64,000 nt of DNA from Salsipaludibacter sp963735045 (lineage in GTDB: Bacteria; Actinomycetota; Nitriliruptoria; Nitriliruptorales; Nitriliruptoraceae). The position numbers and the translations under genes were made by a program. The stretch covers positions 124,001-188,000 of the forward strand of contig CAVTIZ010000001.1 of the NCBI GenBank assembly GCA_963735045.1, read 5' to 3'. Position 1 is the first letter of the stretch, and each line of letters starts with the position of its first letter. This document shows positions 54,372 to 63,276 of the stretch, in pieces. The notes under the pieces were generated by a model. It searched no databases. It was not told the origin of the DNA and saw only the letters and a program-made list of their open reading frames with translations.

Positions 54372-55805
54372 TCATGGCTGGTGGGCCACGACCTCGCCCC
54401 AGTCCAGGGCGACCAGGTCGGCCTCGATCTGCGTGGCGTCGCCGACCGCGACGACCACCACGTCGTCGGCGGACAGGTGGGCCGACGCCGCCCGACGGAC
54501 GTCGCCGGTGGTGGCCGAGCGCAGCGCCGCCAGGTGCGTGGTCGTGTGCTCCGGGGGCAGGTCGTCGCCGAGGTTGCCGGCCACGGTCGACGCCAGCGCA
54601 CGCGGGGTCTCCAGCGACAACGGGATCACGCCGGCCAGGTAGTCGGCGGCCCCGGCGACCTCGTCGTCGGTCGGGCCGTCCGCGGCCAGTCGGACGACGT
54701 GCTCGCGCACCAGGTCCAGGGCCTCACCGGTGGTCGGCGTGTCGAAGGAGCCGCTGGCCAGCAGGAACAGCCCGCCACGTCGGAACGACTGCAGGCTGGA
54801 CCGGACGCCGTAGGTGAACCCTCGTTCCTCACGGAGCACCGCGTCGAGGCGCGACGTCAGCGGACCGCCCAGGACGTGGGCCAGCAGTCGTGTCGCGGCC
54901 CGGTCGCGGGCGTGGGTGTCGGGCCCCGCCCGCACCACGCGCAGTTCGGTCTGGACCGCACCCGGGTGGTCCACCAGCACGATGCGTGGTCCGGACACGA
55001 CCCGGAGCGGATCGGCCACGGTGGCGGGACGGGTGGTCGAACCGAGGTCGCCGAGGTGGCGACGGACCAGGTCGAGCACCTCGAGGTCGCGGAGGTCGCC
55101 GGCCACCACGACGTCGACGGGACCCGTCAGCAGGACGTCGGCGTGGTGGGCGACCACGTCGTCTCGGGTCAGCGCCGCCATCGTGTCGTCGGTGCCCCCG
55201 GTCGGCAGGTGGGCGCGGTGGTCGTCGGCGACGGCGACCTGGCGCAACGCGATGCCGGCCTTGCCGGCCGGGGTCGCCAGTTGCTGGTTGAGGCGGTCAC
55301 GACGCTGGCCGACCAGGCGGGCCACGTCACGCTCCGGGAACGTCGGTGTCAGCAGCGCCTCGCGCAGCAGTTCGAGACCGGGCTCGAGATGGCCCAGCGG
55401 GACCGTGACGGTCACACGGGTCCCACCGAATCCGGCCGACGGCGCCCAGTCGGCCCCGATGCGGTCCAGCGCGGCCGCGAACGAGTCACCGTCGTGGCTG
55501 GCGGTGCCCTCGTCCAGCGCGCGGGCCGTGATCGTGCCGACGCCCGCCAGCCCGTCGGGCTCGGCCGTCACGGGGGCGTCCAGCAGCACGGTCACCGCGA
55601 CGAGCTCACGGTCGGGCAGGTCCAGGGTGTGCGCGGTCAGGCCGGGCGCGAGTGCGTCGGTGCGCACGGCCGGCAGTGCCCAGGGCTGCGGCGCCCCGAC
55701 GACCGGGCGTGGCGCCGTGGTGTTGTGGGGGCGGTCGAGGTCGGGCAGCGGCCCGGTGCCGTGCGACACGTCGTCGGGCCGGTGGGAGCCGTCGGGGCCG
55801 CTCAT
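54372..55805 (-). CDS. M16 peptidase-family protein, non-catalytic subunit
   Basis: 477 residues from the ATG at 55805, overlapping the partner stop by ATGA. M16 fold with no HxxEH zinc motif, so it is probably the inactive partner of the preceding M16 protein. Recognisable pieces: ARALDEGTASHDGDSFAAAL, FPERDVARLVGQRRDRL and LREERGFTYGVRSSLQSFRR. In such pairs one subunit binds substrate and the other is the protease. The N-terminus is a variable Pro/Asp-rich stretch. Confidence 0.86.
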   Translation of the reverse strand: MSGPDGSHRPDDVSHGTGPLPDLDRPHNTTAPRPVVGAPQPWALPAVRTDALAPGLTAHTLDLPDRELVAVTVLLDAPVTAEPDGLAGVGTITARALDEGTASHDGDSFAAALDRIGADWAPSAGFGGTRVTVTVPLGHLEPGLELLREALLTPTFPERDVARLVGQRRDRLNQQLATPAGKAGIALRQVAVADDHRAHLPTGGTDDTMAALTRDDVVAHHADVLLTGPVDVVVAGDLRDLEVLDLVRRHLGDLGSTTRPATVADPLRVVSGPRIVLVDHPGAVQTELRVVRAGPDTHARDRAATRLLAHVLGGPLTSRLDAVLREERGFTYGVRSSLQSFRRGGLFLLASGSFDTPTTGEALDLVREHVVRLAADGPTDDEVAGAADYLAGVIPLSLETPRALASTVAGNLGDDLPPEHTTTHLAALRSATTGDVRRAASAHLSADDVVVVAVGDATQIEADLVALDWGEVVAHQP

Positions 55806-57064
55806 GCGACGTTCCTGTAGTCGAGGATGGCGCGGGCATCGGGGTCCAGCCAGGTCGCGGCGGCCTCGGCGACGTCGTCGGCCGTCACCGCCGCCAGCCG
55901 CTGGCCGGCGCCGTCGCCCCACGTGGCGTCGCCGAACAGCGCCACGCCACGGGCATGGTCGTCGGCCCGGCCCATCAACGTCGCGCGCGTGTCGAGGCGG
56001 TCGCGGCGGAGGCGTTCGACCGCGCGGACCCGTTCGTCCTCGGTGGGGGGATCGGTCGCCAGGCGGGCCACCTCCTCGTCGACGACGGTGACGAGGTCAT
56101 CCAGCTCGCGCCCCGACCGGACCCGTGCCACCAGCGTCCCCACGTCGACGCCACCGACCATCTCGAAGGCGCCGCCGGACACCGCCTCGGCGAGTTCCTC
56201 CTCGCGGACCGCGCGACGCACCAGGCGGCTGGCGCCACCGCCGGCCAGCACCTCGAAGGCCACCGACAGGGCGTCGTGGGCGGGGGTGCCGTCCGGCGGG
56301 ATCCGCCAGGTCTGGTAGCGCGACGGTGTCGGCACGACCTCCTCGGCGTCGGCCACCTCGGTCCCGTCCCGGCGATCGATGCGTCCGTCGGGGGCGTCCG
56401 GGGGTTCGGGGTTGCCGGTGATCCCCCCGAAGGTCCGCCCGGCGGCCTCCACGGCCTCCCCGACGGTCACGTCACCCGCGATCGACAGCACCGCGTTGTG
56501 CGGGCTGTAGTGGGTGAGGAAGAACCGGTGGGCATCGGCCAGGCTGGCCGCGTCGAGGTGCTCCATCGAGCCGATCGGCAGGTGGTGGTAGGGGTGGTCG
56601 GCCGGGAACAGGATCCGGAACAGCTGTTCCCAGGCGGTCCCGTAGGGCTGGTTGTCGTAGCGCTGGCGACGCTCGTTCTTGACCACGTCGCGCTGGTTGT
56701 CGAGGTTGTCCTGGTCGAGGGTGTCCAGCAGCGTGCCCATCCGGTCGGCCTCCAACCACAGGGCCAGCTCGAAGGCGCGGGTCGGCACGGTCTCGAAGTA
56801 GTTGGTGCGGTCGAACGACGTGGTGCCGTTCAGGGTCCCGCCCACGGACTGGATCGCCCCGAAGTGGCCGGTGTCGTCGACGTTGCGTGACCCCTGGAAC
56901 ATGAGGTGCTCGAACAGGTGGGCGAACCCGGTCCGGCCGGCCTCCTCGTGTCGCGAGCCCACGTCGTACCAGACCTCCACCGCGACGGCGGGCACGAGGT
57001 GGTCGGGGGCGACCACGACCCGCAGGCCGTTGTCGAGTGTCGTCGTCACCGGGGCGGCAGGCAT
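55802..57064 (-). CDS. M16 zinc metallopeptidase (catalytic)
   Basis: 420 residues from the ATG at 57064, preceded by GAGGAG. The inverted zinc motif HLFEH is at 49-53, with the third ligand Glu in VVKNERRQRY near residue 125. Conserved GGTLNGTTSFDRTNYFETVP and YSPHNAVLSIAGDV follow. M16 enzymes (like mitochondrial processing peptidase or bacterial PqqL-like) cleave peptides. Co-translated with the non-catalytic partner. Confidence 0.93.
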   Translation of the reverse strand: MPAAPVTTTLDNGLRVVVAPDHLVPAVAVEVWYDVGSRHEEAGRTGFAHLFEHLMFQGSRNVDDTGHFGAIQSVGGTLNGTTSFDRTNYFETVPTRAFELALWLEADRMGTLLDTLDQDNLDNQRDVVKNERRQRYDNQPYGTAWEQLFRILFPADHPYHHLPIGSMEHLDAASLADAHRFFLTHYSPHNAVLSIAGDVTVGEAVEAAGRTFGGITGNPEPPDAPDGRIDRRDGTEVADAEEVVPTPSRYQTWRIPPDGTPAHDALSVAFEVLAGGGASRLVRRAVREEELAEAVSGGAFEMVGGVDVGTLVARVRSGRELDDLVTVVDEEVARLATDPPTEDERVRAVERLRRDRLDTRATLMGRADDHARGVALFGDATWGDGAGQRLAAVTADDVAEAAATWLDPDARAILDYRNVA

Positions 57065-57095
57065 GGGTCTCCTCGCGGTCCGGACGGTGCCGGAG

Positions 57096-57170
57096 GTCGG
57101 GCCGGGCGGTCGGGCCGGGGGGTCGGGCCGGACGGTCGGGCCGGGGGGTCGGGCCGGACGGTCGGATCGG
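57096..57170. repeat. 13-bp tandem repeat array upstream of M16 operon
   Basis: Five copies of GTCGGGCCGGNNG (13 bp), alternating last bases, plus a partial copy, fill 57096-57170. The gap between the M16 start (57064) and the ABC permease stop (57292) has no other feature. It is noncoding: 13 is not a multiple of three. Confidence 0.75.
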
Positions 57171-57291
57171 CCGACGGACCCCGGCGACGCGGCCACGCAC
57201 GGTCGGCCACGGTACTCCTCCCCTGCCCTCGCCGGGCATCCGATCCGCCCAGCGTGCGCCATGGTCGTGGGCGATGCGCCACCACGCCGTC

Positions 57292-59814
57292 TCAGCCGGT
57301 GCCGATGGCCTCCAGGGGATCGAGTCGGGCCGCGCGACGGGCCGGGTAGATGGCGGCGAGCACACCCACCACGACGCCGGCCACCAGCGTCACGGCCAGT
57401 TCCCACCACGGCCAGCTGAAACTGCCCTCCAGCACGACACGGGCGACCGCGAAGGCCACGACGACGCCGAGCACCGCACCGACGATCGTCCCCACGATCG
57501 AGGTGACCAGCGCCTCGATCCGGACCATCCGTCGCATCTGGGAGCGGGTCATGCCCACGGCTCGCAGGAGCCCGAGCTCGCGGGTTCGCTCCGCGATGGC
57601 CAGGACCAGGGTGTTGAGGATGCCGAACAGCGCCACCACCACGGCCACGCCCAACAGGCCGCCGACCGCCGACAGCAGGAAGGTGAAGAACGACCGCACC
57701 AGGGACACGATCTGGTTGGCGTCCACGACCTCGACCCCGGCGTAGTCCGCCGTCACCGCCTCCACGGCCGACCGGGTCGCGTCCAGGTCCACGCCGTCGT
57801 CGAAGCGCACGGCGAGGGAGTACACGGGCTGGTCCCCGATGGTCTCGGCGACGACGTCCGACGACAGCACGGCAGGCGGGACGTCGAGGCTGAACCCGGT
57901 CAGCGCCGTGACCTCCACCTCCACGGTCTCCTCGCCGACCAGTACCACCTCCACGGTGTCACCGACGGCCAGTCCGGACGGGACGGCCAGCTCCTGGGCC
58001 AGGGCGATCCCGTCCTCGGTCACCTCGCCCTCCAGGATCGCCAGCCCGAGCACGGGTTCCAGCAGCGACAGGTCGGTCGCGGCCACCGGCAGGGTGGACC
58101 CGAACGGCGAGCCGGTGTCGAGTTCGATCTGGCCCACGATCGTGTTGACCTCCGCCACCTGGGCGACGCCGTCGACCGCGCGCACCGCGTCGGGCAACGC
58201 GTCGGGGACCGGGTCGCTCCCGCTCGCGCTGACCGACAGGTCCGCCCCCGCCAGTTGCTCGAGCTGGTCGATGGCGAAGTCGCGGATCGCACCACCGGCC
58301 GAGGTGACGAACACCACCAGGAAGACCCCGATGACCAGTGCGTTCGCGGTCGCGGCGGTGCGACGGCTGTTGCGCTCGACCTCGGCCACGGCGAGTTCTC
58401 CCGACACCGACCATGCCGCGAGCGGTCGCCGCAGTCGCCTGGCCACCCAGGCCACCACCGCGGGTCCGCCGACCACGACGCCGACCAGGAGCAACGCCGG
58501 GCCCAGCCCCAGCAGCCACGCGATCTCGCCGATCGAGCCCGCCGCCAACGCGACCCCACCCAGGGCCAGCAGCGCCAGCCCGATGATGGTCCGGGCCAGC
58601 GACACCGGGGTGGTGGTCGGGTCGGCATCTCGCATGGCCTCCACCGGCCGCGTTCGCGACGCCCGCCACGCCGGCAGGAACGCACTGACCATGGTCACCA
58701 GCACCCCCGACACCACGACCTGCAGCATCGCCAACGGGGTCACGGTCAGGGTCGCGAGGTTGCGCAGGGAGGCAACCAGCGCGATCGCGACCGCCACGAT
58801 CGCGATCCCGAGCAGGCCGCCCAGCACCGAGGCGACGGTCGACACGACCAGCGCCTCGACCCGCACGGCTCGACGGACCTGGCGCGACGACGTGCCCAGC
58901 GCCCGCAGCAGGGCGAACTCCCGGGTCCGCTGTGCCACGATGGTCGTGAACGTGTTGAAGATGATGAGGGCACCGACCACCAGGGCGAGGTAGGCGAAGG
59001 CCTGCAGCCCGATGCCAAGCGCGTCGGCGAAGCCGGCCGCGGACCCGGCCTCGCGCTCGCGCAGTTCGTCGCCGTCCAGCACCGCCACGCCGGTGTCGGC
59101 ACCCGCCACGTCGCGTGCGGCCGTGGCCACCGCCGCCTCCACCGCCGCGGGGTCGGCGTCGTCGACCACGCCCGCCAGGATCGTGTCCCACCCCACGTCA
59201 CCCAGGGTCGTGTAGGTGTCGGCGTCGACCACCGGGACGAGCACGTCGGCATCCGCCCGGGCGTCCTGCCCGCCGAATCGCGACAGCCCCACGACGGTGG
59301 CCCGGACCGCGCCGTCACGCGTGGCCAGGGTGACGGTGTCGCCGACCGTGGCCTCGGCGGCCGCGGCCAGGCCGGTGTCCAGGACGACCTCGCCGGTCGC
59401 GGTGGGCAGGCGGCCCTCGTCGACGTCCCACGGGGTCAACGGGTCGTCGGCCACCACCCACGCGGTGGCATCCAACTGGTTGACGCCACCGACCACCACG
59501 GTGGTCCCGCTGGCCTGGCCGATCGCCGAGGACACGCCGTCCACGGCGGCCACCGCATCCAGGGTCTCCTGGGGCAGTCCCGATGACTCCAGGCCGAACG
59601 ACGCGGACGGGTCCTCGGCGTCCACCTCCGGTTCCACCGCCAGGTCGACGTCGCCCAGCGCCGCGACCGCGTTGGCCGTCAAGGCGTTGGACAGCGAGTC
59701 GCGCAGGACCAGGGCCCCGGACAGGAACGTCGTGGCGACCACGACGGCCAGCAGGGTCCCGACGAAGCGGGTCGGGTTGGCGCGCACCGAGCGCCAGGCG
59801 ATGGTGGCCAGCAT
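57292..59814 (-). CDS. ABC transporter permease, MacB/FtsX-like
   Basis: 840 residues with two FtsX-type permease units, each ending in a long MacB-type region. N-terminal anchor ATIAWRSVRANPTRFVGTLL, an extracellular region with DAEDPSASFGLES, and conserved LALVVGALIIFNTFTTIV and ALFGILNTLVLAIAERTREL loops. Such permeases pull lipoproteins, peptides or substrates through the envelope. The ATG overlaps the ATPase stop (ATGA), and they form one exporter. Confidence 0.9.
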   Translation of the reverse strand: MLATIAWRSVRANPTRFVGTLLAVVVATTFLSGALVLRDSLSNALTANAVAALGDVDLAVEPEVDAEDPSASFGLESSGLPQETLDAVAAVDGVSSAIGQASGTTVVVGGVNQLDATAWVVADDPLTPWDVDEGRLPTATGEVVLDTGLAAAAEATVGDTVTLATRDGAVRATVVGLSRFGGQDARADADVLVPVVDADTYTTLGDVGWDTILAGVVDDADPAAVEAAVATAARDVAGADTGVAVLDGDELREREAGSAAGFADALGIGLQAFAYLALVVGALIIFNTFTTIVAQRTREFALLRALGTSSRQVRRAVRVEALVVSTVASVLGGLLGIAIVAVAIALVASLRNLATLTVTPLAMLQVVVSGVLVTMVSAFLPAWRASRTRPVEAMRDADPTTTPVSLARTIIGLALLALGGVALAAGSIGEIAWLLGLGPALLLVGVVVGGPAVVAWVARRLRRPLAAWSVSGELAVAEVERNSRRTAATANALVIGVFLVVFVTSAGGAIRDFAIDQLEQLAGADLSVSASGSDPVPDALPDAVRAVDGVAQVAEVNTIVGQIELDTGSPFGSTLPVAATDLSLLEPVLGLAILEGEVTEDGIALAQELAVPSGLAVGDTVEVVLVGEETVEVEVTALTGFSLDVPPAVLSSDVVAETIGDQPVYSLAVRFDDGVDLDATRSAVEAVTADYAGVEVVDANQIVSLVRSFFTFLLSAVGGLLGVAVVVALFGILNTLVLAIAERTRELGLLRAVGMTRSQMRRMVRIEALVTSIVGTIVGAVLGVVVAFAVARVVLEGSFSWPWWELAVTLVAGVVVGVLAAIYPARRAARLDPLEAIGTG

Positions 59815-60680
59815 CAGGCGGTCCCCAACTGCTTCATGCGCTCCAGCACGGAGTCGGCGTCGGGGTCCAGCAGTTCGCCGACCAGGCGACCGTCACGCAG
59901 GAACACCACCCGCGAGGCGAACGCGGCCGCCCACGGGTCGTGGGTCACCATCGCGACGGTCTGTCCCAACCGCTCGACCGCATCGGCGAGGAAGCCCATG
60001 ATCGCGTCGGAGGCGGCCGAGTCGAGGTTCCCGGTCGGCTCGTCGGCGAGCACCAGGTCGGGACGGGTGACCAGCGCGCGCCCCACCGCGACCCGTTGCT
60101 GCTGGCCACCCGACAGCTCGGTCGGGCGGTGGTCGAGCCGGTCGCCCAGGCCCAGCACGGCCACGACCTCGTCGACCCAGGCCGGGTCGGGGTCGGCGCC
60201 GCCGAGCTTGGCCGGCAGGACCAGGTTCTCCCGTGCGTCCAGCACCGGGACGAGGTTGAACGACTGGAACACGAAGCCCAGCCGGTCGCGTCGGAGCTTG
60301 GTCAGGGTCTTGTCGGGCAGCCCGGTCAGCTCCTGGTCACCGATGAACACGCGTCCCTGCGTCGGCGTGTCGAGGCCGGCCATGCAGTGCATCAGCGTCG
60401 ACTTGCCCGAACCGGACGGGCCCATCACGGCCGTGAAGGTGCCCCGTCGGAACCCGATCGTGACCGCGTCGACCGCGGTGACGGCCCCGTCCCCACTGCC
60501 GTAGACCTTGGTCAGGTCGTAGGCCCGGGCCGCGAAGGCGTCCGGGTCGTCGGCGCCGGCGGGCACGGACGGTCCGTGGCCGGACGGGGCCACGTCCGGC
60601 GCGGCGGGCGGCGGTGCCGACGATGCGTCGTGCGGGGCACCGGAGGGTGGCCCCGGGTCGTGGGGTGGCGTGGCGGTCAT
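59814..60680 (-). CDS. ABC transporter ATPase (MacB/LolD type)
   Basis: 288 residues from the ATG at 60680, preceded by GAGGAG. A Pro/Ala-rich N-terminus (about 1-50) precedes the ATPase: Walker A GPSGSGKSTLMH, Q-loop FVFQSFNLVPVL, signature LSGGQQQRVAVGRAL and Walker B VLADEPTGNLD. Pairs with the FtsX-like permease. Substrate unknown; typical of antimicrobial-peptide or envelope exporters. The Pro/Ala leader is unusual. Confidence 0.94.
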   Translation of the reverse strand: MTATPPHDPGPPSGAPHDASSAPPPAAPDVAPSGHGPSVPAGADDPDAFAARAYDLTKVYGSGDGAVTAVDAVTIGFRRGTFTAVMGPSGSGKSTLMHCMAGLDTPTQGRVFIGDQELTGLPDKTLTKLRRDRLGFVFQSFNLVPVLDARENLVLPAKLGGADPDPAWVDEVVAVLGLGDRLDHRPTELSGGQQQRVAVGRALVTRPDLVLADEPTGNLDSAASDAIMGFLADAVERLGQTVAMVTHDPWAAAFASRVVFLRDGRLVGELLDPDADSVLERMKQLGTA

Positions 60681-60831
60681 CGTCGGCTCCTCGGGTCGTC
60701 GGGCCGTCGTGTGCCCACCCGTCGTCGTGGCGGACGGTAGTGGGGTCCACGGACCGACCGACTCCGGGGTCGCCCGGAGGCGACCACCAGTCCCACCCGG
60801 GTCCGGCCGCCGCGACGCGGCGGCGGCCTCG

Positions 60832-61716
60832 TCACACCGGCAGGCGCAGGTCGCCACCGTCGGACTCGGCCAGCCCGTCGGCGACCAGCCCCGACACCAT
60901 CCTGGCGACCCGGTCGGGGTCCTCCCAGCCCACCACGTCGGCCACCGCCGACCGCGCGACCGGCCCGGCGGCCAGCGCGGCGACCAGGCGCCCCCGGCCC
61001 TGCCGGTCCGAACCCTCGAAGGTCGACTGTGGCGTGGACACACCGGCGGTGGTGGCCGCCGGGTCCGGTCCGCCCTCGGACAGCCACGCACACGACGGGG
61101 CCACGACACAGGTGTCGCAGCGGGGTGCCCGCTTGGTGCAGGTGGTGGCCCCGTGCTCCATCAGCGTCTGGTTCCACGCCCACGAGCGGCCCTCGGGGAC
61201 CAGGTCGTCGGCCAGTGCCTGCACCTCGGAGCGGCCCATCGGGGCCCCCGCGACGGCACGGGCCAGCACCCGTGCGATGTTGGTGTCGACCACGCCGTGG
61301 TGACGCTCGTGGGCGAACACGGCCACGGCGCGTGCCGTGTAGGGACCGACGCCCGGCAACCCCAGGAGGTCGTCGAGGTCGTCGGGCACGACCCCGTCGT
61401 GGTCGGCCACCACCACCCGGGCGGCACGGTGGAGGTTGACCGCTCGCCGGTTGTAGCCCAGCCCCTGCCAGCAGGCGATGACGTCCCCGACCGGGACGGC
61501 GGCGCAGGCGGCCGGAGTGGGATGGTCGGCGAGGAAGGCCAGGTAGCGCGGGACGACGCGACTGGTCTGGGTCTGCTGCAGCATGGTCTCGGACACCAGC
61601 ACGGCCCAGCCGTCACGCGTGTCGCGCCACGGGAACGAACGAAGGTGCGGGACCCGGGACAGGATGCCGGTCACGAAGCCGTGCCGGCCGTCTCCGGCCG
61701 GGTCCTCGCCGCCCAT
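60832..61716 (-). CDS. mutY: A/G-specific adenine glycosylase (short MutY)
   Basis: 294 residues. HhH-GPD fold with the catalytic Glu43 in VSETMLQQTQ and Asp144 in VVDTNIARV; the iron-sulfur cysteines are Cys193, 200, 203 and 209 (C-x6-C-x2-C-x5-C). It removes adenine opposite 8-oxoguanine. The usual C-terminal NUDIX-like domain is replaced by a short winged-helix-like end, common in shorter actinobacterial forms. The stop of the DtxR-like gene is 4 bases before its start. Confidence 0.93.
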   Translation of the reverse strand: MGGEDPAGDGRHGFVTGILSRVPHLRSFPWRDTRDGWAVLVSETMLQQTQTSRVVPRYLAFLADHPTPAACAAVPVGDVIACWQGLGYNRRAVNLHRAARVVVADHDGVVPDDLDDLLGLPGVGPYTARAVAVFAHERHHGVVDTNIARVLARAVAGAPMGRSEVQALADDLVPEGRSWAWNQTLMEHGATTCTKRAPRCDTCVVAPSCAWLSEGGPDPAATTAGVSTPQSTFEGSDRQGRGRLVAALAAGPVARSAVADVVGWEDPDRVARMVSGLVADGLAESDGGDLRLPV

Positions 61717-61720
61717 CGCC

Positions 61721-62371
61721 TCAGCGTTCCGTCACGTACAGGTACGGGGCGGAGTCGTCGTCCACCGTCACCTCGCCGCGAGGTCCGACCAGCACCAGCC
61801 CGTCGTCACGACGCACCTCGACCACCGTGCCGGGGGTGATCCGGGCGTCGGCCAGCGCGGCCATGAGCTGGTGGTTGGCCTGGACGCGCTCCGAGATGCG
61901 CTCGAGCCGGACGGCATCGGCGTCGGACCGGCCCAGGGCGAGCACGTCGACGTGCTCCTCGGGGCTGCCCGGGATCGGGTTGCCGTAGGGCGACGTGGTC
62001 GGGTTGCCCAGGAACTCGATCAGGCGCTTCTCGACCCGGTCCGAGATCACGTGCTCCCATCGGCACGCCTCCTCGTGGACGTGCTCGTCGGCGACACCCA
62101 GGACGTCGACCAGGAGCCGCTCGGCCAGGCGGTGCTTGCGCATGACGTGGCGGGCCTGGCTGCGACCGGTGTCGGTGAACCCGACGGTGCGGTCGTCGTG
62201 GAGCACCAGCAGGCCGTCGTCGACCATCCGGCGCACGCCCTCGGACACGCTGGGTGCGCTCAGCCCCAGCCGGTCGACGAGTCGTGCGCGCAGGGCCGGG
62301 ATGCCCTCCTCCTCCAACTCCAGGACGGTGCGCAGGTACATCTCCTGTGAATCGATGAGCCCGTGGTCCAT
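61721..62371 (-). CDS. DtxR/IdeR-family metal-dependent repressor
   Basis: 216 residues from the ATG at 62371, preceded by GGGAGTGA. Metal ligands are all in place: Met11, Cys103, Glu106, His107 (site 2, iron type) and His80, Glu84, His99 (site 1), plus an SH3-like C-terminus (YLYVTER). Cys103 marks an IdeR/DtxR iron sensor rather than an MntR. It represses iron uptake genes when Fe(II) is present. The nearby deaminase is divergent; no iron box is evident in the 177-bp gap. Confidence 0.9.
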   Translation of the reverse strand: MDHGLIDSQEMYLRTVLELEEEGIPALRARLVDRLGLSAPSVSEGVRRMVDDGLLVLHDDRTVGFTDTGRSQARHVMRKHRLAERLLVDVLGVADEHVHEEACRWEHVISDRVEKRLIEFLGNPTTSPYGNPIPGSPEEHVDVLALGRSDADAVRLERISERVQANHQLMAALADARITPGTVVEVRRDDGLVLVGPRGEVTVDDDSAPYLYVTER

Positions 62372-62548
62372 CGTCACTCCCGATCGGATCACCGGCAGCG
62401 TAACCCGGGCGTCGGGGCCCGGGGGTCGGCTCGGGATCGGCCCGGGCGCCGGCTCGGCCCGGCCGGGCGAGGTCGGCGGGCGCCCCGGACTGGCGGTGCC
62501 GGGCGGCAGGTGGCACCGTTGGTTGCCCTCGCCGCCACGGAGGACCCC

Positions 62549-63016
62549 ATGCCGGACGACACCACGCCGGACCTCGCCACCCTGCGTGCCTGGATGGACG
62601 TCGCGGTCGGGGAGGCGGTCGCCGGACGCGACGAGGGCGGGATCCCGATCGGGGCCGCCCTGGTCGGCCGCGACGGGCAGGTGCTCGGCAGCGGCCACAA
62701 CCGCCGGCTCCAGGACGACGACCCGTCGGTGCACGGCGAGACGGACGCCTTCCGACGGGCCGGTCGCCAGGCCTCCTACCGCGGCACGACGATGGTGACG
62801 ACACTCTCGCCCTGCTGGTACTGCTCGGGGCTGGTGCGCCAGTTCAACATCTCCCGGGTGGTCATCGGCGAGGCCCGCACCTTCCACGGCGGCCACGACT
62901 GGCTGGCCGAGCACGGGGTGGAGGTGCACGTCCTCGACGACCGCCGATGCGTCGACCTCATGACCGCCTTCGTCGCCGCCCGTCCGGACGTCTGGAACGA
63001 GGACATCGGCGCATGA
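62549..63016 (+). CDS. Cytosine-deaminase-like zinc hydrolase (yeast-type)
   Basis: 155 residues from the ATG at 62549, preceded by GGAGGAC. Zinc-binding HxE is His62-Glu64 (VHGETDAF) and PCxxC is 88-92 (SPCWYCSGL). This matches the small CDA-fold deaminases such as yeast cytosine deaminase or nucleoside deaminases. FNISRVVIGEARTFHGG is family-like. The stop codon is the first part of the 62-bp repeat array. Confidence 0.87.
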   Translation: MPDDTTPDLATLRAWMDVAVGEAVAGRDEGGIPIGAALVGRDGQVLGSGHNRRLQDDDPSVHGETDAFRRAGRQASYRGTTMVTTLSPCWYCSGLVRQFNISRVVIGEARTFHGGHDWLAEHGVEVHVLDDRRCVDLMTAFVAARPDVWNEDIGA

Positions 63017-63276
63017 GCTTCGCTCATGTCGGAGTTGCTCGCCCGGGGGCTCGCAACGTCCAGCAGGCCCCGGGCGGAGCTTCGCTCATGTCGGAGTTGC
63101 TCGCCCGGGGGCTCGCAACGTCCAGCAGGCCCCGGGCGGAGCTTCGCTCATGTCGGAGTTGCTCGCCCGGGGGCTCGCAACGTCCAGCAGGCCCCGGGCG
63201 GAGCTTCGCTCACGTCGGAGTTGCTCGCCCGGGGGCTCGCAACGTCCAGCAGGCCCCGGGCGGAGCTTCGCTCATG
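63016..63276. repeat. 62-bp tandem repeat array, four copies plus a partial one
   Basis: A 62-bp unit, beginning AGCTTCGCTCATGTCGGAG, starts at 63016, 63078, 63140 and 63202, with a partial copy from 63264. Copies 1-3 are identical; copy 4 has CAC for CAT. Each unit holds GAGC-TTC-GCTC and a GCCCGGGG/CCCCGGGC pair of 8 bases. It fills the gap between the convergent deaminase and FAD oxidoreductase genes and touches both stop codons. Sixty-two is not a multiple of three, so no frame is kept. Confidence 0.93.

Noticed and set aside
63016..63276. CRISPR array
   Set aside because: Copies are contiguous 62-bp units without unique spacers, and no cas genes are near.
63016..63276. Small coding genes inside the repeat array
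   Set aside because: The 62-bp unit changes frame every copy, and the peptides are simple products of the repeat.
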